Shown: piece by piece, positions 36,001 to 47,500 of the stretch
Layout of the letters: each line of letters starts with the position of its first letter
Numbering within the stretch: position 1 is the first letter of the stretch
From: Xestospongia muta
Taxonomy: Eukaryota > Porifera > Demospongiae > Haplosclerida > Petrosiidae
Direction: 5' to 3'
Length of the DNA stretch: 64,000 nucleotides
Assembly: GCA_963693285.1 (NCBI GenBank)
Contig: OY848928.1
Span: 1,240,501-1,304,500, forward strand
Notes under the pieces: generated by a model
Told to the model about the DNA's origin: nothing
Databases searched by the model: none
What the model saw: only the letters and a program-made list of their open reading frames with translations
Made by a program: the position numbers and the translations under genes

Positions 36001-39000
36001 TTATTAGGAACTGTGGAATGGAATAGAACATTTAAATGTATGTAAGTTAAGTACTTAAAACAGTTATATATAAGAATATATTAGTTTCATATTTACATTT
36101 CACTGTCACATTAGTGTGGTCTCTCATATTTCTATTAAACACATTTCCTATCCATGCTCTACATTGATACAGACCAGCCATTGAAGCTCTTGCTTCCTTA
36201 AACTCCAATTTACTCTCAAACATCACTCTCCCTACACTGGTAGTTGAGTAAACTTGGTAGTTATTTGAGAATAGAGGTACTGTGTTCCTCGTTCCATTAT
36301 ATTGAAACCAGATCACATTCACTATATTGTTTAGTATTGTAGTATTGACATCAGTGTTAGTAGTAATGACACATGATAAATTTTGAGGTAGAGAAAGGTT
36401 CAAAGATTTTATAGAAATATTGGTGTTTGTCACAATAGTATCTAATGACAATAAAACAATAATAAAAGTCCATTAACATTTCACTTAAATTTACCTCTCA
36501 CAGTAAGTATTACATCATTTGTTTGAGGCTTACAGCTGTCAGTATTACCATCTACTGTAATGATACATGTATACCTGGTATTGTTAACTGATTGCTTCAC
36601 AATAATTATCAGAGGATTATTAAATACTACATCAGATGAATTCCACTGAACAGTTACTCCTGACTCTCTATAACCTGAAGTACAGTCATACTCTTTAATA
36701 TCACCAAGTCTTAAATTAGTGTAGGTTTTTTTGATTGCAATTACAGCTATACAAATAAAGAAAAATACAAAATAATAAAATTTTGCTTGACCTCACCTTC
36801 TATACAAAGTTCAGTTCTATTAGTCACTATGAAACTATCAACAATACCAGCTCTACATTCATATACTCCAGCATTAGAAGGTTGAACTGATGTAATATTG
36901 AGTCTTGTGGTAACTGTTTTGGTCTCTTTGTTATGTTCCAATATCTCACTCCTATTAGTTATATCAATGTTGTTATGATACCAGGTGTAGTTAAGTACTG
37001 ATAGATCAGGACCAATGGCTGTATTAAGAGTAATGTTACATACAATAACTGCTGATGATCCAATAGTTACTGTCACTGTGGGCTTCATTGAAACTGATGT
37101 TACATAAGTGGCTGAAATAAGAATTCTTAATTAACTTTCTAAATAAAAAAACTAACTTTTCAATCTAATGACATATTCTCTGGACTGATTTTGAGGACAA
37201 CCAGAAGGATTTTGTTGTATTGTGATAATACATGTATAGTTAGTGTTGTTATCAGATGGATGAAGTGATAGAATTTTTATTAAGTTATTATCTACAAATA
37301 AAGTATTATTTTTCCACCATGATAATGATAGTCCAGTAATACTTCCAATTACACAGTTATGTATGAACATGTCTCCCAGTTGTAGATCTTGAAAGGCACT
37401 TAGAGAAATTAAGTTGTTTTCATGAACTAAAAATGAAGATAACGAACAAGTTAATAGTCAGCTCATGCAATACCTTTTACACATAATTGTGTAGTGTTAC
37501 TAGTAATTGTATTACCACCAACAATACCAGCACTACATTGATATACTCCAGCATTAGAAAGTTGAACTGATGTGATTTTTAAAGTAGTGGTAAATGACAT
37601 TCCATTAATACTTAAGAATAGTAATAATCTCTGGTTAGTTATATTGTTAGTTATATCAATGTTATTATGATGCCAGGTGTAGTTAAGTACTGATAGATCA
37701 GGACCAATGGCTGTATTAAGAGTAATATTACATACAATAACTACTGATGATCCAATGGTTACTGTCATTGTGAGATCCATTGAAATTGCTATTACATAAG
37801 TAGCTGAAATAAGAATTCTTAATTAACTCTCCAAATAATAAGAACTAACTTTTCAATTTAATGACATATTCTCTGGACTGATTTTTAGGACAATTAGAAG
37901 GATTTTGTTGTATTGAGATAATACATGTATAGATGGTATTGTTATCAGAAAGTTGTAGTGGTGGGGTTTCTATTCTGTTATGATCAAAAAATAAAGTATT
38001 ATTTCTCCACCACGATATTGATAGTCCACTAATACTTCCAAGTACACAGTTACGTACAAACATTTCTCCTAATTGTAAACCTGTGAACTCACTTATAGGA
38101 TACAAGTCATTTTCAGCAACTAATTGTAAAGATAATTTAGCGTAAAACAGTTTATATACAATAATGATACCTTTTACACATAAACTTGTAGTGTTACTAG
38201 TAATTGTATTACCACCAACAATACCAGCACTACATTGATATACTCCAGCATTAGAAGGTCGAACTGATATGATTTCCAATGTGGTATTAAATGTCTTTCT
38301 ATCAATATTGTGAAGCAGTGCCCCAAAGTTGGTCAACATGTTATTAAAATACCAGTAGTAGTTAAGTACTGATAGATCAGGACCAATGGCTGTATTAAGA
38401 GTAATGTTACATACAATCACTGCTGATGATTCAATGGTTACTGTCACTGTGGACTTCATTATAACTGATGTTACATAAGTATCTAAAGCATAATTGTTTA
38501 TTAACATAGTCATCTTTAATGTACTCCTTACATTTTTCTCTAATAACAAATTCTTTGGATTGATTTTGAGGACAGCCAGTAGGGTTTTCTAGAATTGATA
38601 CAACACAGGTATACTTAGTGTTGTTATGAGATGGTAGCAATGATGGAATTGTTAGTGTCTTGTCATTACTAATGATCAAACCATTAGCAACCCACAATAC
38701 AGATACTCCAGGATGTTCTGTAATACAATTAATTGTAAAGTTATTTCCAAGTTGTAAATCAGTAAATTGCTCGATTTTCGGGAACTCTTCATCTCCAACT
38801 ACATTTAAACATGTTTAAATTAAACAATTATTTAACATACCTTTAATACATAACTTTGTAACATTCTCTAATGTATTACCACCAACAATACCAGCACTAC
38901 ATTGATATACTCCAGCATTAGAAGATTGAACTGATGTGATTTTCAAAGTAGTAGTAAATGACATTCCATCAATACTAAGGATTAGCAATAATCTCTGGTT

Positions 39001-39897
39001 AGTTATATTGTTAGTTATATCAATGTTGTTATGATACCAGTAGTAGTTAAGTATTGATAGATCAGGACCAATGGCTGTATTAAGAGTAATGTTACATACA
39101 ATAACTGCTGATGATCCAATATATCCTGTTTGTAATGATAACATAGAGACTTGTGTCACAGTAGTATCTATAATAAGTGATAATCTATAGTCAATAGTAT
39201 AAATTAGCTTACCTTGTACTGTTATAGTGATAATTTCATTCTCCAGTGATGGATACATGTTAGACTCTAGTATACATGTGTAGATTATATTTTGATCATA
39301 GAGTGTTACAGGACTCAATGTTAACTTGGTTGAGTTAATAATTGTGTTACTGGGTACATTATACCAAGTTATTGTGACATCAGGAATGATAGGATCTGTT
39401 TGACATGTAATATCTGTAGTACTACCAACTTGTAAGTCAATATAGTCACCAGTGATATTAATAGCTAAGAAGGAAAATATTAGCTTTAAAGCATCCTATG
39501 GACTAAGTCAATATTACTTACTATAAACAATGATGTTGATGTTGTAAGATACATTTTGTATCTGTCCTTTACAGGTATACACATCATTGTTTAATTGTTT
39601 CAAAGAAAGTAAAGCAAGTACTCCACTAAAGCTATTTGTCCCATTATAATACCACTGTACTGTGTCATTGTCACAAACACATTGAAGTGTTACATTACTA
39701 CCAACATAGACCAGTATATCACTGTTATTAGTGACATTTGTAAATTGAACTTTATTTATTGTAATATTGGTAGTACATGTGCCTAAAGTGAAAGAAACAT
39801 TTATCTAACTTATAAATCAACATGAACACTTACTTGTCTTAACATTTGGAAAATAGCAAAAAAATAAGCACACAGCAATTAGAAGAACCTTCAACAT
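33070..39897 (-). CDS. Secreted papilin-like protein: Ig array plus Kunitz and Cys-rich modules
   Basis: Start at 39897 gives a signal peptide ([16 protein letters not shown]). Exons: 39834-39897, 39522-39782, 39213-39464, 38841-39167, 38532-38798, 38171-38482, 37850-38119, 37474-37803, 37157-37426, 36797-37111, 36495-36746, 36097-36441, 35659-36010 (twelve Ig-like modules), 35396-35554 (Kunitz), 35165-35320 (Cys-rich), 34924-35082 (Kunitz), 34255-34419, 34045-34200 (Cys-rich), 33890-33973 (short CGCPVCG module), 33618-33785 (Kunitz), 33475-33535, 33225-33321, 33070-33138 (Cys-rich C-terminus ending at a TGA). No transmembrane segment is seen, so it is probably an extracellular matrix or secreted protein. 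Exon 35659-36010 ends in the wrong phase by one base near a GT run: alternative donor, frameshift or sequence error. The C-terminal joins after 33535 are the least sure. Confidence 0.72.
33618..33785 (-). other. Kunitz domain 3
   Basis: 56-codon phase 1-1 exon between GAAATTAGTC and a GTCAGT donor. Six Cys, [18 protein letters not shown]. The P1 position is His. Confidence 0.8.
34045..34419 (-). other. Tandem Cys-rich modules between Kunitz domains
   Basis: Exons 34255-34419 and 34045-34200, like 35165-35320, each encode about 52-55 residues with seven or more Cys. The pattern is C..G/N-P-P..C....C....C.N.P.A/S.C....C..C...F, then N-x-T-D/S-V-T-x-x-C. They resemble one another and look like a repeated module tied to the Kunitz domains. 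A 33225-33321 exon seems to be a partial further copy (CFNSSC, PLNETC). No named family is asserted. Confidence 0.6.
34703..34844. mobile_element. Fold-back element in intron
   Basis: Long imperfect inverted repeat: GTTAAAGAATTCAATCAATC and GGCTCTCATCCATACAAGAA on the left pair with GATTCTTGAATGAGAGCAGA and AACATTGGACTCTTTAAG on the right, arms of roughly 50 bases. It explains why this intron (34420-34923) is about 500 bp while its neighbours are far shorter. No TSD was resolved. Confidence 0.6.
34924..35082 (-). other. Kunitz domain 2
   Basis: Six Cys with [13 protein letters not shown] and CLQQC. The P1 position is Thr, so trypsin-type inhibition is unlikely by family rules. Confidence 0.85.
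35396..35554 (-). other. Kunitz domain 1
   Basis: 53 codons, six Cys in Kunitz spacing, with [13 protein letters not shown] and CIKHC. The residue after the second Cys (P1 position) is Arg, so a trypsin-like serine protease is the plausible target, from family knowledge. Confidence 0.85.
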
Positions 39898-40079
39898 CTT
39901 TGACCAAACCAAAAGAGGTGGAGTAAGTCTCATTGCAGTTATTAATAATAGTAAATTAATTAATAATTAATTTTATTAGGCTATAATTAATGATCTGATA
40001 TCACTTTGCCGCTTTTCAATATTGCGAAACAAGTGACATAAAAATTAATCAAAGCTTAAAAATAAATTCTTTGTTAATA

Positions 40080-40753
40080 ATTTGAGCACAGTTAATGCAC
40101 TTGGACAACTGCATGCCTGGAATCTATAATTGTCATCATTAACTATAATGTAGTAGCTTGATTTGTAGTGACTCAATGTTAACTTGGTTGAGTTCATATT
40201 TGTGTTGTTGGATACATTATACCAAGTTATTGTGACATCAGGAATGATAGGATCTGTTTGACATGTAATATTTGTAGTACTACCAACTTGTAAGTCAGTA
40301 TAGTTACCAGTAATATCTATAGCTAAGAAGTGAAATATTAGCTTCAAAGTTTCATACTGACTAAGTCAATATCACTTACTATAAGCAATGACGTTGATGT
40401 TGTGAGGTATATTTTGTATTTGCCCTTTACAGGTATACTCATCCTTTTTTGATTGTTTCAAAGAAATTAAAGTGAGTATTCTACTAGAGCTATTTGTCTC
40501 ATTATAATACCACTGTACTGTGTCATTGTCACATGTACATTGAAGACTTACATTACTACTAGCATAGACCATTATATCACTGTTATTAGTGATATATGTA
40601 AGTTGAACTTTATTTATTGTAACATTGGTAGTACATGTGCTTAAAATGAAAGAAACATTATCAAACTTATAAATCAACATTAACACTTACTTGTTTCAAC
40701 ATTTGGAAAACAGCAAAAGAATAGCACACTGTAATTAGGAGAGCCTTCATCAT
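40080..40753 (-). pseudogene. Truncated duplicate of the papilin-like gene 5' end
   Basis: Signal-peptide exon 40691-40753 (MMKALLITVCYSFAVFQ), first Ig exon about 40381-40640 and a 3'-truncated second Ig exon about 40080-40322 match 39834-39897, 39522-39782 and 39213-39464. The first exon has 63 nt instead of 64, and the next acceptor is shifted by one, so the splice phases no longer agree. Homology stops just upstream of the intact gene. Confidence 0.7.
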
Positions 40754-40759
40754 CTTTGA

Positions 40760-41248
40760 AATAAACTACCAAACCAAAGGAGGTGGACTAAATATAATTA
40801 CCATCATTCACTATAATGTAGTAGCTAGATATAACTAATTTATGTTGACCTACTTAGTCAGCAGTAAACTTTTGTTTAATCTTAAATTAATGTACTGCAA
40901 GGCTGTATGATATTATATGCATGTCGTTATTGCTGTTTAACTATCAGAAATTAATAGTGTTTACAGTAGTTTAAACTAACAAATAAAATGAACTAATGTT
41001 GTCTTACATAAAAAGGCAATTAGATTTCTTATTACATTGTATAAATAGCTATTGATGATATTAAAAATATTAACAGCAGTTTATATAGAAATAAACAAAG
41101 TAATGGACAACATGTCATAATTATTATTACTGCACAACAATGCATACTAATCTACTAGACTAATACATAATTTTTGTCTCATTACATTATATTGAGTTAA
41201 TGATCGTCAATATATATATAGTAGTTAAAACTACAGCTACATACAATG
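40760..41248. other. Intergenic, no gene seen
   Basis: AT-rich spacer between two pseudogenes. No paralogue match was noticed apart from a short tract at 40795-40830 (CATCATTCACTATAATGTAG) resembling part of the neighbouring Ig exon. Confidence 0.4.
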
Positions 41249-42905
41249 TCATGTATCATGCTTAACGTTCTCATATTTTGACATTTCTGTTCCATATTCT
41301 GCAAGAACTTCATGATAAAATATGTACTGATCCTAACAATAACAAAATTATCACTTACTATATCTACTACACTAGAACATACCACTTCTTGGACTAGTCC
41401 TGCTCTCTGACTTCTAGCTTTCTTTATGAACTGATATATATCTGCTACTCCCTTTGTCTTTACTCTTTCAAGTTCAGAGCAGATACTCACAAATGTATCA
41501 CTTCTACCAACACCATCACTTTAACAAATACAACGCTCACACACACACACACACACATATAGTACATGACTTACTTGCATACAACAGTAATAGGTTTGTT
41601 ACCAGTTTTACTTTGATTTTTAACTATGTCATCAAACATATTGAGAAGTAAAAAACCAATCTGTGGCTTTGTATGTTCATACCAGCTATTATACCAGAAG
41701 ATACTCACTGACATTGTCTGATCAGAATTGTTCTGAATATTTTAATATAAGATACTGCAGGCATTGATAATTTGTACCTCATTTAACTCAAGACTCTTTA
41801 TTGTGTAATCTATTTCTAGATCTTCGGATACCATTTTAACAGATATTTTCCATAAGTCATCATTTCACTCACAAGATCTGGACAAAAATGAGAATTTTCA
41901 TCCTATATCATTAACACATCGAGTCAATCATAAGTTGGTGTACAAGTCATCTAACTCGCATTCTCAGTACACAATAATACAATACTTTTACTCTCTTGTT
42001 CCCATATCATTCTCCAAAAATCAGGTATGGTCTCTTTTACTGGTGTTTGTGCTATTATGAACACTGTGTTTTGTTTGTAACTCTATAAGAGAGATATAAT
42101 GTATTGGATGCTAAAAAATACCTCCTACATCAACTTTGCTGGCATTAACATAATTTTCCAGAACACTGGATGTACTCTGATAGACACTCATGAATGTATA
42201 CATACTGGGCCTATATAAGAGGAGGAGACAAATCATTATATCATCTATAAAATGTTTACTTCAGTTTGAAATAGTTTGACTCTTTGATGTCTGATATCTA
42301 GAAGGAAGTCATAAATGTTAAGACTCTCTTCTTGTTCCAATCTCTGTAACATAGTATCTAACAAAATGAATGTACTAGTTCTTCTCACTTCGAAACTACA
42401 GTGAACTAAAGGTAGAGCTTTCTCAGGAGGATATGCATTGCAAATATGACCAATAAATTTAATCATCTTATCAGTAGGTATTCCATGATTAGTCCACTCA
42501 ATAAAAAGATAATGAGTTATATCAAAAGATGACATACCTCCTTTGTTAGCCTGTAAACATAATGATCTATGATAATAGTGTTAAAGATAATGTGTTCATT
42601 GGAAAGAGAGAGAGAATGCTATACTTATGTACATGTTCCACTTCCAGTACTCAAAACGGTCATTTAATGTATGATATCATAATGATGTCATCAATTTAGT
42701 TACATTGATGAAGGCCAAAACCCTGATCTCTTTACACAGCATTTACATTTCTAACTGACAATTTTCTCTAGTATAGCCCTCATACACATTTCTGACATGA
42801 CATTGATACCATAACCAATGTTCTCCTCCTTGTCTACTTTTTCTGGTCATCCTCCAAAAGTCAACAACTGTATTCAACATTCTCTCATCATTTTAAAAAC
42901 CAGGA
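41249..42905 (-). pseudogene. Degenerate tandem copy of phosphatase D1/D2 exons
   Basis: Matches the 3' exons of the phosphatase at 43606-45416. The D1 core exon (about 42259-42552) has EWTNHG instead of EWPDHG and HCSFEVRRTST instead of [11 protein letters not shown]: the CX5R Cys and Arg survive, but the general acid Asp and the loop glycines are lost. The next exon is fused by a deletion (AQYVYIHE joins the later SVLENYVNASK), and the exons near 42740-42900 are joined out of frame. The D2 exons and the C-terminus (QYIFYHEVLAEYG, stop at 41249) are well preserved. It is either a pseudogene or a remnant pseudophosphatase module. Confidence 0.7.
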
Positions 42906-43110
42906 CAACGTATGTGGTGGCTGTAAAGTCAGTAATTTAATTGAATCAAAATAAATTGATAACATCTGATCACATGTTCATCTCTTCAAGAGACAACTCC
43001 CTTAATTTATGTTCATAAGTTCGACATAGTCTATAAAAAGAAATGCACATGCATGAGCTGGATCTGTTGAGGGATGTTTATCTGGAGGTGGGTCACTAAT
43101 AATCTAGAGA
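42906..43110 (-). other. Second copy of the unknown repeated block
   Basis: Corresponds to 6140-6390. On the minus strand ATTATTAGTGACCCACCTCC follows a CTCTCTAG acceptor-like site, and further on a TTTTTATAG acceptor precedes LCRTYEHKLRELS and a stop. See the block at 5930-6400. Confidence 0.4.
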
Positions 43111-43605
43111 GGTAGAAACATTATCTCTGATATTTAAAAAAAATTTAATATAATGTACACAGGAGTAAAATTAATGAATTTATTTGTGCATGTTATTAAT
43201 TTTGTCTCATATTTCTCTTTTTCACTTTTAAACATCTCAATTGTAAAAGGAATTAACTGTCTATAATAAGTAAAACCAATAATGAAATGGTCTTAAGTAA
43301 AAGAGATAGTTGTATTTTCCTTTTTATTATATAAATAGCTAATGGTATCATTAAAATATTTTAAAGACTATATAAAAATAATAATGAGATATCATGCGTA
43401 TGTAATCACTACTTTGGCCAAATATGTCAGTTATAGCAGCATGTTCACAAGACAAAATAAACACAAAACAATACAAAATTAACTTCAGATATACTTTGAA
43501 ACACCATATATAAATCTACTACACTACTTAACTACGTAACTTTATATTGCATCATATTGAGTTAGTGACAGTTGCAATATTATAGTTCAGGCTATAGCCA
43601 TACTG

Positions 43606-44560
43606 TCACATAGCATGCTTAAATTTTTCAAATTTTGTCATTACTTTGGCATATTCTGCTAGAACTTCATGACAAAATATGTACTGCTCCTAACAATAAC
43701 AATATTATCACTTACTACATTTATTACACTAGAACATACCACTTCCTGGACTAGTCCTGCTCTCTGACTTCTAGCTTTCTTTATAAACTGAAATATATCT
43801 GCTACTCCCTCTGTCTTAACTCTCTCAAGTTCAGAGTAGATACTCACAAATGTACCACTTCTACCAACACCATCACTTTAACAAATACAACACTCACACA
43901 CATACATATATAGTACATGACTTACTTGCATACAACAGTAATAGGTTTGTTACCAGTTTCACTTTGGTTTTTAACTATGACGTCAAACATATTGAGAAGT
44001 GAAGATCCAGTTTGTGGTTTTGTATGTTCATACCAGCTATTATACCAGAAGATACTCACTGACATTGTCTGATCAGAATTATCCTAAATATTTTAATATC
44101 AGTTACTGTTAACATTCATTTTGTATGAACCTCATTTAACTCAAGACATTTTATTGTGTAATCTATTTCTAGATCTTCAGATACCATTTTAACAGAGATG
44201 TTTCCATAAGTCATCACTTCACTGACAAGATCTGGACAAAATTGAGAATTCTCTTCCTATATCATTAACACATTGAGTCAATCATAAGTTGGTGTACAAG
44301 TCAACTAACTCACATTCTCAGTACACAATAATACAATACTTTTACTCTCTTGTTCCCATATCATTCTCCAGAAATCAGGTATGGTCTCTTTTACTGGTGC
44401 TTGTGCTATTATGAACACTGAATTTCGTTTGTAACTCTATAAGAGAAATTTAGTGTATTGGATGCTAATAAATATCTCCTACATCAACTTTGCTTGCATT
44501 AGCATAATTCTCCAGAACATTAAAATGAGTTGTTGTGCTGTTTGACAATTCTTTTAAGAG
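43606..44560 (-). other. PTP D2 domain
   Basis: Six exons. The signature loop is [13 protein letters not shown]: the CX5R Cys and Arg are kept but the usual His before Cys is Val, and no WPD Asp was found in the matching place ([14 protein letters not shown]). Membrane-distal D2 domains of receptor phosphatases are usually weakly active or inactive. The C-terminus is [14 protein letters not shown] and the stop is at 43606-43608. Confidence 0.75.
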
Positions 44561-47500
44561 CTATAAACTAAGAATAATTTAGAAATGAATTTATGATCTA
44601 ACTTCAAATTGCTTTTCAAATCCAGTTTTTCCTTCTTTTCTCTGACTGAGTTTTCTAATAATACTATATGTTTCAGTAATAGGAAAAGAAGTAGTTCTGC
44701 ACTGAATGTACTCTGATAGACACTCATGAATGTACACATATTGGGCCTATATATGAGGAAGAGACTAATCATTTTATCATACACATATATAAATGTTTAC
44801 TTCAGTTTGAACTAGTTTGACTCTTTGATTCCTGATCTCTAGGAGGAAGCCATAAACATTAAGACTCTCTTCTTGTTCCAGTCTCTGTAACATAGTATCT
44901 AACACAATGAAGACACCAGTTCTTCCCACTCCAGCATTACAGTGAACTACAATAGGAGCTCCCTTAGGAGAATGTGCATTGCGAATATGACCAATAAATT
45001 CAATCATACACATCTTATCAGTAGGTACTCCATGATCTGGCCACTCAGTAAAATGATAATGAGTTACATCAAAAAACAACGTATCTCGTTCATTAGTCTG
45101 TAAATAAAATGACCAATGTTAATAGTGTTAAAGACAAAGTGTTGTCATTTACATTTCTAACAGATAATTTCCTCTTGGTATAGCCCTCATGCACATTTAC
45201 TGACTGTAAAGTGACATTGATACCATAACCAATGTTCTCCTCCTTGTCTACTTGTTCTGGCCAGTAACAAGTACACTTACGCTATGTAAAAATTAGGAAA
45301 GAATATGTAAACAAAAGAAATACTTACTTTTCCAGTTTCAATCAACATAACAATAGTAGGTAGTTTATATTCCCATATCATCCTCCAAAAGTCAACAACT
45401 GTATTTGGTAGAGGTCCTATAATGAGAAATGTAATGAGAGCTTTATTAAGTGAGATTATAATTCACCTTGTGTTGCTATGTAAGCATTCTTCTTCTTATA
45501 GCCCTGCATAATACAGATATCACTATATCACTAGTACTAATGATATACTTACATTAACATAAGATGCATTGATATAATCTGATCCTTCCTCTCCTTCTAT
45601 TGGAGTTAGTGGAACAATATTGTCATCAACTGATAAGAGAGAAATAACATTTAAATAATTGTAAAATTGTATACTTACAAGGAGTAATGTTTTGAAACCG
45701 ATTCTTTGTCTGATGTATCATAGCAATCTCAGATGACTTTATTTGTGACAAGTTTTCGATATCCTTCATATAAAACAGACAATTAAAATTTTAAGAGTTA
45801 TTCATTATGCACCTTGAATTCACTTTTAAGAAACTGTTGAGATGTTTTAACAAATGAACAGAAGTCATTCACATTAATATTATGACCAATGTCATGATCA
45901 TATTCCATTCTTTCATACGTGGGTTCTGTGTTTCATTATCATAATAAATGTAAATTAATAACTCATTGTACCTTCAAGTGAGGGATGATGTTTGACATCA
46001 GATTCAATTGTAACTTCAATGTTTTCATATGGCTCATCTACAGTGATAATGGAAAAATTAAATTTGTATATCTACAATATTATACACACATGCACACATA
46101 TATATGTATGTTTATTGACTATCTAATGTACAAATACCAGAATAAATATGATTGTTTTATTATTGATTGCCAACCTTGATTTAACTCAATATCATCATAC
46201 CCATTCTGTTCTACTAATAATTCTGAACATGATATGTAATGGAAACAAGATTACATAACTAACCTTTCTTTAACTGAAAAGTATCATAATCATGTATTTT
46301 CACTGCTCAGTGTGTCAATGATAAAGGAATATTACTAATAATTTTGAATGATAAAACTAACCTTGTTTAAGATCAAGAGCAGCATACTCATGTTTACCTA
46401 TAAACAATATGTATACAATTATTACATACACTTTATATTATATAGCAAATAAAGGTTGATATAGCCTATGTAATCAGACTCTTTAGAGTATAGAGTAACA
46501 TGTTGTTATGTAACATGCAATGGCTGCTATAATCAACAATACATTATATAACCAGACTCTATAGATGAAATATATTGTTGTGCATGTACAACTAACCATT
46601 CTTTAACTCAATGTCTTCAATTTCACATGTCTCATTTTCTTTTTGTTTGACAATATTTTTATGATGAAACCTAAACTTTAGACTACAGAATAAGAACATA
46701 AGTTAAACACAACAGAACACATCAACATTAAATTTAAAACGATTTAACTTACATTAGTATTGCTGTACATATTATCATGACAAGAAGTATTACTGCTGTA
46801 GAAAGTAAGGTCCAAATTATTGTTATGGAAAATCTTGAAGATATTATTATCATTGACTCTGTAAAGTAAAATATAACATCATAGTGCTATGTGATACATC
46901 TGTACTAAATGTGACTTTACCTAGAGCTGATAATGTGATATTGATGTTATTAGAACTCCCTCCAACCTTAGTACTAGCAGACACTGATATTATGTAGTCT
47001 AGTGTAGGATCTAAACTACTTGTTATAACAGTACTAGTTTCATTAGATGATGAAGTTGTAACTCCTATTAGTTCATTACTCTTCTCTCTCTTCCTATTAC
47101 TACTAGTTAACTGAGCAGGTTGTACAGTCACAGTGTAGTTTGTAATGAAACCTCTTGCCTCTAGAAGACTCAGAGCTAACCAACTGACTTCAATAGATGT
47201 TCTGTTTAGCCATCTCCCTGTTATATTCTGAGGACCATATTGAGGAACTTGAGAAAAATAGTCAAAATTAAGCAATCCAAAATATCTTACCTCCTTGTTG
47301 TGTAAATAACATATCAGTTAAAACAGCTTCTCCTCTTCCTTTAATAGTAGCTCCAGCCACAGATATAGTGTATGGTATAAATGGATCTATTAGATCAGAA
47401 CATTCACTAATTTATCACAATATGTCACATACTTAGAGTTACATCAAGTACATGATCACTGTTAGTGAGTGATGAGTTGTAAAACAATGTGTCTACTAAA

